A stretch of 7,397 bases of DNA from Candidatus Krumholzibacteriia bacterium (GTDB lineage Bacteria; Krumholzibacteriota; Krumholzibacteriia; LZORAL124-64-63), in NCBI GenBank assembly GCA_030632925.1, contig DAOVTU010000130.1, forward strand, positions 1 through 7,397. Direction: 5' to 3'. The translations under genes and the position numbers were made by a program. Below, piece by piece: positions 4,715 through 7,397 of this stretch (its first letter is position 1; each line of letters opens with the position of its first letter). The notes below the pieces were generated by a model. That model did no database searches. It was given only the letters and a program-made list of their open reading frames with translations, and had not been told where the DNA came from.

Positions 4715-6192
4715 TACTCCCCATACCTCTCCACAACCTCCCGAATCCCCCGGTCACAAGCCGCACAAAACGGCTTCATCCCTTTCGTGAACATGATGCA
4801 ATCCAACTGCGACCGATACAGTCCCTCAGACGCATAACCAGCCCCTTCAAAAACCCCAACCATCTCGCGTGTCGGGTTCCGCGCAAACCAGGCATCGACC
4901 ACTTCCTGATGCGACTTCGACAACTCTTCCCCCGCCACCTTGGCCGCCTCGATTTCCGCCTCGCTCGCCCCCGAAGTCATCAACGAAGCGATCCGCTCAT
5001 TTGTCCGCCCCCGCTCAACCTGGTACTCCTGATCCATCCGATCATACTCCGCCTTCACCCAGTCAGTCGGCACGTTGGTCCCAGCCGTCAGCAAGTCCGC
5101 CCACTTCACCTGATTCGGGTCACTCAACGCCGTGATATTCCGCTCATTGGGTTCGCGCCCAGCCGGGTAAAAATCATTATACGCCGTGCTCGACGAATAA
5201 TACTCATCCGCCAATCCTGCAAAACTGTGCCCGAACTCGTGCAGGAAGACGTATTCGCTCCACTGGTTGTCACTGGTGAAAGTGCAGAACAAATTGTAAA
5301 TGCCACCACCGCCATACCGCTCATGATTGACCATGATGTACAACACATCGTAGGGCACATGAGCCGCCACATCCCGGATGGCCCGGTTGTCTTCGGTCAG
5401 CATGTAGCGCTCGCTGTCCAGGGAATCAAAGGTGCAGCCCAACGACGTGTTGCGGTGCACACCGCGGCTCGGCTCATCACAACCACTTTCCTGGGATGGC
5501 TTCAGTACGCCCCACACGTTGAAGCGGTCAGCCATGCTCTTGTAAGGGTCATGGTTCAGCATCGTGGCGGCAAAACGGTCCACATCGGCCCGGAATTTAT
5601 CGGCCTCGGCTGCGGTGTACCCTTCGCCCACGATGGCGATGTCGACCCGTGGGTGCGAGTCGCCATGCACGGCTGACTTCACCACGATCACATCATCAGC
5701 CAACGCATCTCGCCGGATGCGCCAATCGGCCGGATCAATGGCCAAACGGTAGATTTCCGCCAGGGAATTGTCCTTCTCCCGCACCGAAAGCGTGAAGACA
5801 ACCGGCCGTTTCGGCAACGGCATCAACGCCGATTCGTGGTAGGTGCGCCGCACGCCATCAGCGGCCTTGGACGTGGTCTTCCATTCCCCGTAGTAGGAAT
5901 CAAACCCGCGCGACCACATCAACTCACCACTGTCAGCATCAAAGGCCTTGGCGTAGTAGCGGCCCAGATCCAGGTCGTCAACCAACCGCGTCCGGCTGCC
6001 CGCCCATATACCCTGCCGCCACATCTGGTCCAGCGAAACGATTTCTTCGGTGGCGTCGCCGGTGTGGAAATAATCTATGCGCAGGGTCTCGTCGTGGAAA
6101 TCGGCCTCGAACGATGCGGCGAAAGACAGGGATGCCGCGGCATTCAAGACAACCAACCCCAACAACAGAACACGAAGATTCAGGCGAGCCAT
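4714..6192 (-). CDS. Secreted M64 family zinc metallopeptidase (IgA peptidase-like)
   Basis: This is a 492-residue exported metallopeptidase of MEROPS family M64 (Pfam Peptidase_M64), named for a clostridial IgA peptidase; most members have unknown substrates. It begins with a signal peptide (LRVLLLGLVVLNAAASLSFA, cut near residue 25). An N-terminal beta-rich domain spans about 28-165. The catalytic domain starts near VDIAIVGEGYTAAE (183-196). The zinc site is H318-E-F-G-H322 followed by SFAGLADEYY: H318 and H322 bind zinc, E319 is the general base, and D329 or E330 may supply a further ligand. A charged helical insert (about 381-440, coiled-coil-like) precedes VGVFEGAGYASEGLYR and the Cys-rich end (DCIMFT, FCAACDRGI). 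C238, C253 and C303 could form disulfides, which fits export. The start at 6192 was chosen because GAGAGG lies six bases upstream and the signal peptide begins there; a longer frame to 6231 overlaps the kinase-like gene. It is 29 bp downstream of that gene. Cleavage of immunoglobulin should not be assumed. Confidence 0.92.
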   Translation of the reverse strand: MARLNLRVLLLGLVVLNAAASLSFAASFEADFHDETLRIDYFHTGDATEEIVSLDQMWRQGIWAGSRTRLVDDLDLGRYYAKAFDADSGELMWSRGFDSYYGEWKTTSKAADGVRRTYHESALMPLPKRPVVFTLSVREKDNSLAEIYRLAIDPADWRIRRDALADDVIVVKSAVHGDSHPRVDIAIVGEGYTAAEADKFRADVDRFAATMLNHDPYKSMADRFNVWGVLKPSQESGCDEPSRGVHRNTSLGCTFDSLDSERYMLTEDNRAIRDVAAHVPYDVLYIMVNHERYGGGGIYNLFCTFTSDNQWSEYVFLHEFGHSFAGLADEYYSSSTAYNDFYPAGREPNERNITALSDPNQVKWADLLTAGTNVPTDWVKAEYDRMDQEYQVERGRTNERIASLMTSGASEAEIEAAKVAGEELSKSHQEVVDAWFARNPTREMVGVFEGAGYASEGLYRSQLDCIMFTKGMKPFCAACDRGIREVVERYGE

Positions 6193-6198
6193 GATGAG

Positions 6199-6204
6199 CC
6201 TCTC
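6199..6204 (-). promoter_or_regulatory. Ribosome binding site deciding the metallopeptidase start
   Basis: GAGAGG on the minus strand, six bases before the ATG at 6192-6190. It favours this start over the in-frame upstream codon at 6231, which would add 13 residues before the signal peptide and overlap the preceding gene. Confidence 0.65.
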
Positions 6205-6221
6205 GAAAAAGGGAATGCAAA

Positions 6222-6728
6222 CTACAGACAATCATCCCGGTCATTTGACCGATATTCCGTCTTCTTGGCAAGAAATTCGTCGAATAATCGACGGTGGGCA
6301 ACGAGTGAAAACTCGTCATCGCGCTCTGGGTACTGCCGGATCCAGTCGATCAGCATCTCCAGGTTTTCATTCTGCTTGGCCAGCGATTCGTACTTGTGGG
6401 GCTCCCAGGGGCGTTGCCGGCAATTGGCGATGCAGCCTTCGACACCCGGGTTCAGAAAAATCATTTCCGACGCGCGCCCAGCCACCAACCGCAACAGGTC
6501 GGCATAACACCCTTCGATCACCCAACCGCGGCTTTCAGCGACAAACCGTTCGATCACAACCGCGCTTTCGGACAGGGGCTTTCGGGTCGGCGGAACCGTG
6601 TCGTTCCAGGCCACTGAGTCGAGGTCCAGATGCTCCAACCCCAGGCGCGAGGCGTATTGCCGCGCTAAGGTGGACTTGCCCGAACCGGAGTTGCCAAAGA
6701 TCAGGATACCGCGAAAATTTTCACCCAT
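6222..6728 (-). CDS. Small P-loop kinase-like ATPase (adenylate/shikimate kinase fold, AAA-type annotation)
   Basis: This is a 168-residue soluble protein. A Walker A motif, GNSGSGKST, lies at residues 12-20, after the first beta strand (GILIF). It is followed by HLDLDSVAWN (33-42), the usual location of the substrate-binding acidic residues in adenylate-kinase-like and FlaR-like proteins, and by GWVIEGCYADLL (68-79), which marks this family. The stretch NCRQRPWEPHKYESLAKQN (102-120) and the NLEMLIDWIRQY and DEFSLVAHRRLF segments match, from memory, a widespread family usually labelled AAA ATPase or shikimate kinase; the phosphate acceptor is unknown. The ATG at 6728 overlaps the VOC gene stop in a TGATG, implying coupled translation; a TTG at 6740 and a GTG at 6731 are possible longer starts. 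The metallopeptidase gene follows after 29 bp, though no functional link is evident. Confidence 0.85.
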   Translation of the reverse strand: MGENFRGILIFGNSGSGKSTLARQYASRLGLEHLDLDSVAWNDTVPPTRKPLSESAVVIERFVAESRGWVIEGCYADLLRLVAGRASEMIFLNPGVEGCIANCRQRPWEPHKYESLAKQNENLEMLIDWIRQYPERDDEFSLVAHRRLFDEFLAKKTEYRSNDRDDCL

Positions 6729-7120
6729 CACGCCGTCCAATCCATATTCTGCAACACCACCCGGTACCCATCAACATCCTCAAAAGTCCGCCCGTGAACA
6801 TCCCAGTAGGGGTTGAATGAGGGCACTTCCATAAACCCGGCGGACAACATCCGTCCGCACCTGTCCTGCCATTGCGCAACATCCGGCAAATAGTGGATCA
6901 ACAGGTTGTCCTCGGTCGGTGCCCGTCCAACCTGATGCCCGGCCCGGGCCGTGAACTCCAGATGATACGGTCCGCCGGGTTCGCCAAGCATGACGCCATC
7001 AAACCCGTCGTGCCCAGCAAACTCGCCGAGCAGGGGCAGGTCGAGTCCTGCCATGTACATCTGTTTGATGGCCGCCAGATTATCTGTCGGTCGCGCCACC
7101 CGCAATATGGGAAGTTTCAT
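6728..7120 (-). CDS. VOC superfamily protein, YycE-like (glyoxalase/bleomycin-resistance fold)
   Basis: This is a 130-residue single-domain protein of the vicinal oxygen chelate fold, built of two beta-alpha-beta-beta-beta modules. The first module holds LRVARPTDNLAAIKQMYMAGL, GHDGFDGVMLGEPG (36-49) and YHLEFT (52-57). The second begins at DNLLIHYLPD (71-80) and ends with NPYWDVHGRTFEDVDGYRVVLQN (103-125), the family's final strand. The pairing of GFDGVMLG with YHLEFT and NPYW is what I recall of the YycE-type subgroup, whose substrate is not known to me. H53, E55 and E114 are candidate metal ligands, but a full ligand set is not obvious, so catalytic activity is uncertain. The start ATG has a weak CGGA site about six bases upstream. 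It lies 32 bp after the receiver-domain gene and overlaps the kinase-like gene by one base. Confidence 0.88.
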   Translation of the reverse strand: MKLPILRVARPTDNLAAIKQMYMAGLDLPLLGEFAGHDGFDGVMLGEPGGPYHLEFTARAGHQVGRAPTEDNLLIHYLPDVAQWQDRCGRMLSAGFMEVPSFNPYWDVHGRTFEDVDGYRVVLQNMDWTA

Positions 7121-7152
7121 TTCAATCCGGTCGGTTGCAGGGAAAAGGCAGT

Positions 7153-7397
7153 CTACTCAACAGGCGGCGCCAGGTTGTCGGGTGAAGGTTCATCCAAGGC
7201 CTCACGAACCTTCGCCGCCAACCCTTCCATGGAAAACGGCTTGGCAATGAAATTCATCTCTTCAGAAAGCATGCCGCCTCGAGTGATCACATTGGCGGTG
7301 TAGCCCGACATGTACAAACACCTGATCTGCGGACAAATTTTCTGCACCTCGATAGCCAGGTCCACGCCACTCATATCCGGCAGGATCACATCGGTGC
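7153..7397 (-). CDS. C-terminal receiver domain, partial (probably of a hybrid histidine kinase)
   Basis: Only the last 81 codons are present; the gene continues beyond the right edge. The fragment opens with TDVILPDMSG, whose Asp (codon 7392-7390) fits the phospho-acceptor at the end of beta-3 of a response-regulator receiver. LYMSGYT provides the Ser/Thr switch at the end of beta-4, and FIAKPFS carries the conserved Lys (codon 7242-7240) of beta-5. The final helix LAAKVREALDE and a short Pro-rich tail end the protein at TAG, 7155-7153. No output domain follows, so this is either a stand-alone CheY-like protein or, more likely given the LYMSGYT-type sequence, the C-terminal receiver of a hybrid sensor kinase; the missing upstream part decides. 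No terminator is visible in the 32 bp before the VOC gene, so read-through is possible. Confidence 0.88.
   Translation of the reverse strand, partial: TDVILPDMSGVDLAIEVQKICPQIRCLYMSGYTANVITRGGMLSEEMNFIAKPFSMEGLAAKVREALDEPSPDNLAPPVE

Noticed and set aside
4909..5676. Open frame (255 codons) on the plus strand opposite the metallopeptidase
   Set aside because: It lies over the HEFGH zinc-site region of a clear M64 protein and shows no domain of its own.
1..7397. IS element, prophage, CRISPR array or toxin-antitoxin pair
   Set aside because: No transposase, integrase, Cas-like protein, regularly spaced repeats or small paired genes were seen on either strand.

Overview
The window is a moderately GC-rich bacterial chromosome segment in which every convincing gene lies on the minus strand, so it reads from right to left. 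Compact spacing, good Shine-Dalgarno sequences and Sec signal peptides indicate a bacterium. The gene families seen (M64 metallopeptidase, DUF222-like HNH protein, a glycine-zipper secreted protein, and a receiver domain of the kind that ends hybrid histidine kinases) are, from memory, common in environmental lineages such as Krumholzibacteriota, Eisenbacteria, Gemmatimonadota and delta-proteobacteria-like groups. That placement is an inference and is weak.

Right block, read 7397 to 4714: the C-terminal end of a receiver domain (its gene begins outside the window), then a YycE-like VOC protein, a small P-loop kinase-like protein whose start overlaps the VOC stop by one base, and a secreted M64 (IgA-peptidase family) zinc metallopeptidase. 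Gaps are 32 bp, a 1-base overlap and 29 bp, with no terminator visible between them, so they may be co-transcribed. The peptidase stop codon runs straight into four evenly placed G-triplets separated by T-rich loops, which could form a G-quadruplex in the transcript.

Central control interval, 4715 to 4524 on the minus strand: the G-tract, a perfect 7-bp inverted repeat, an AT-rich block and a sigma70-like promoter that appears to drive the left block.

Left block, read 4523 to 254: a DUF222-like/HNH nuclease-like protein with an extra pair of cysteine motifs, a secreted serine hydrolase of the beta-lactamase/penicillin-binding-protein fold, a MATE efflux transporter and a secreted glycine-zipper protein of unknown function. 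Gaps are 14, 78 and 14 bp. The far left holds a 230-bp stretch with a small hairpin and a doubtful small plus-strand ORF. Bases 23 to 1 look like the 5' end of a minus-strand tRNA cut off by the window edge.

Most of the window looks like ordinary housekeeping and accessory genes. I found no phage, IS element, CRISPR array or clearly new multi-gene system. The items most worth checking are the 4524-4714 control interval, the unusual zinc motifs of the HNH protein, and the co-occurrence of two exported enzymes with a drug exporter.
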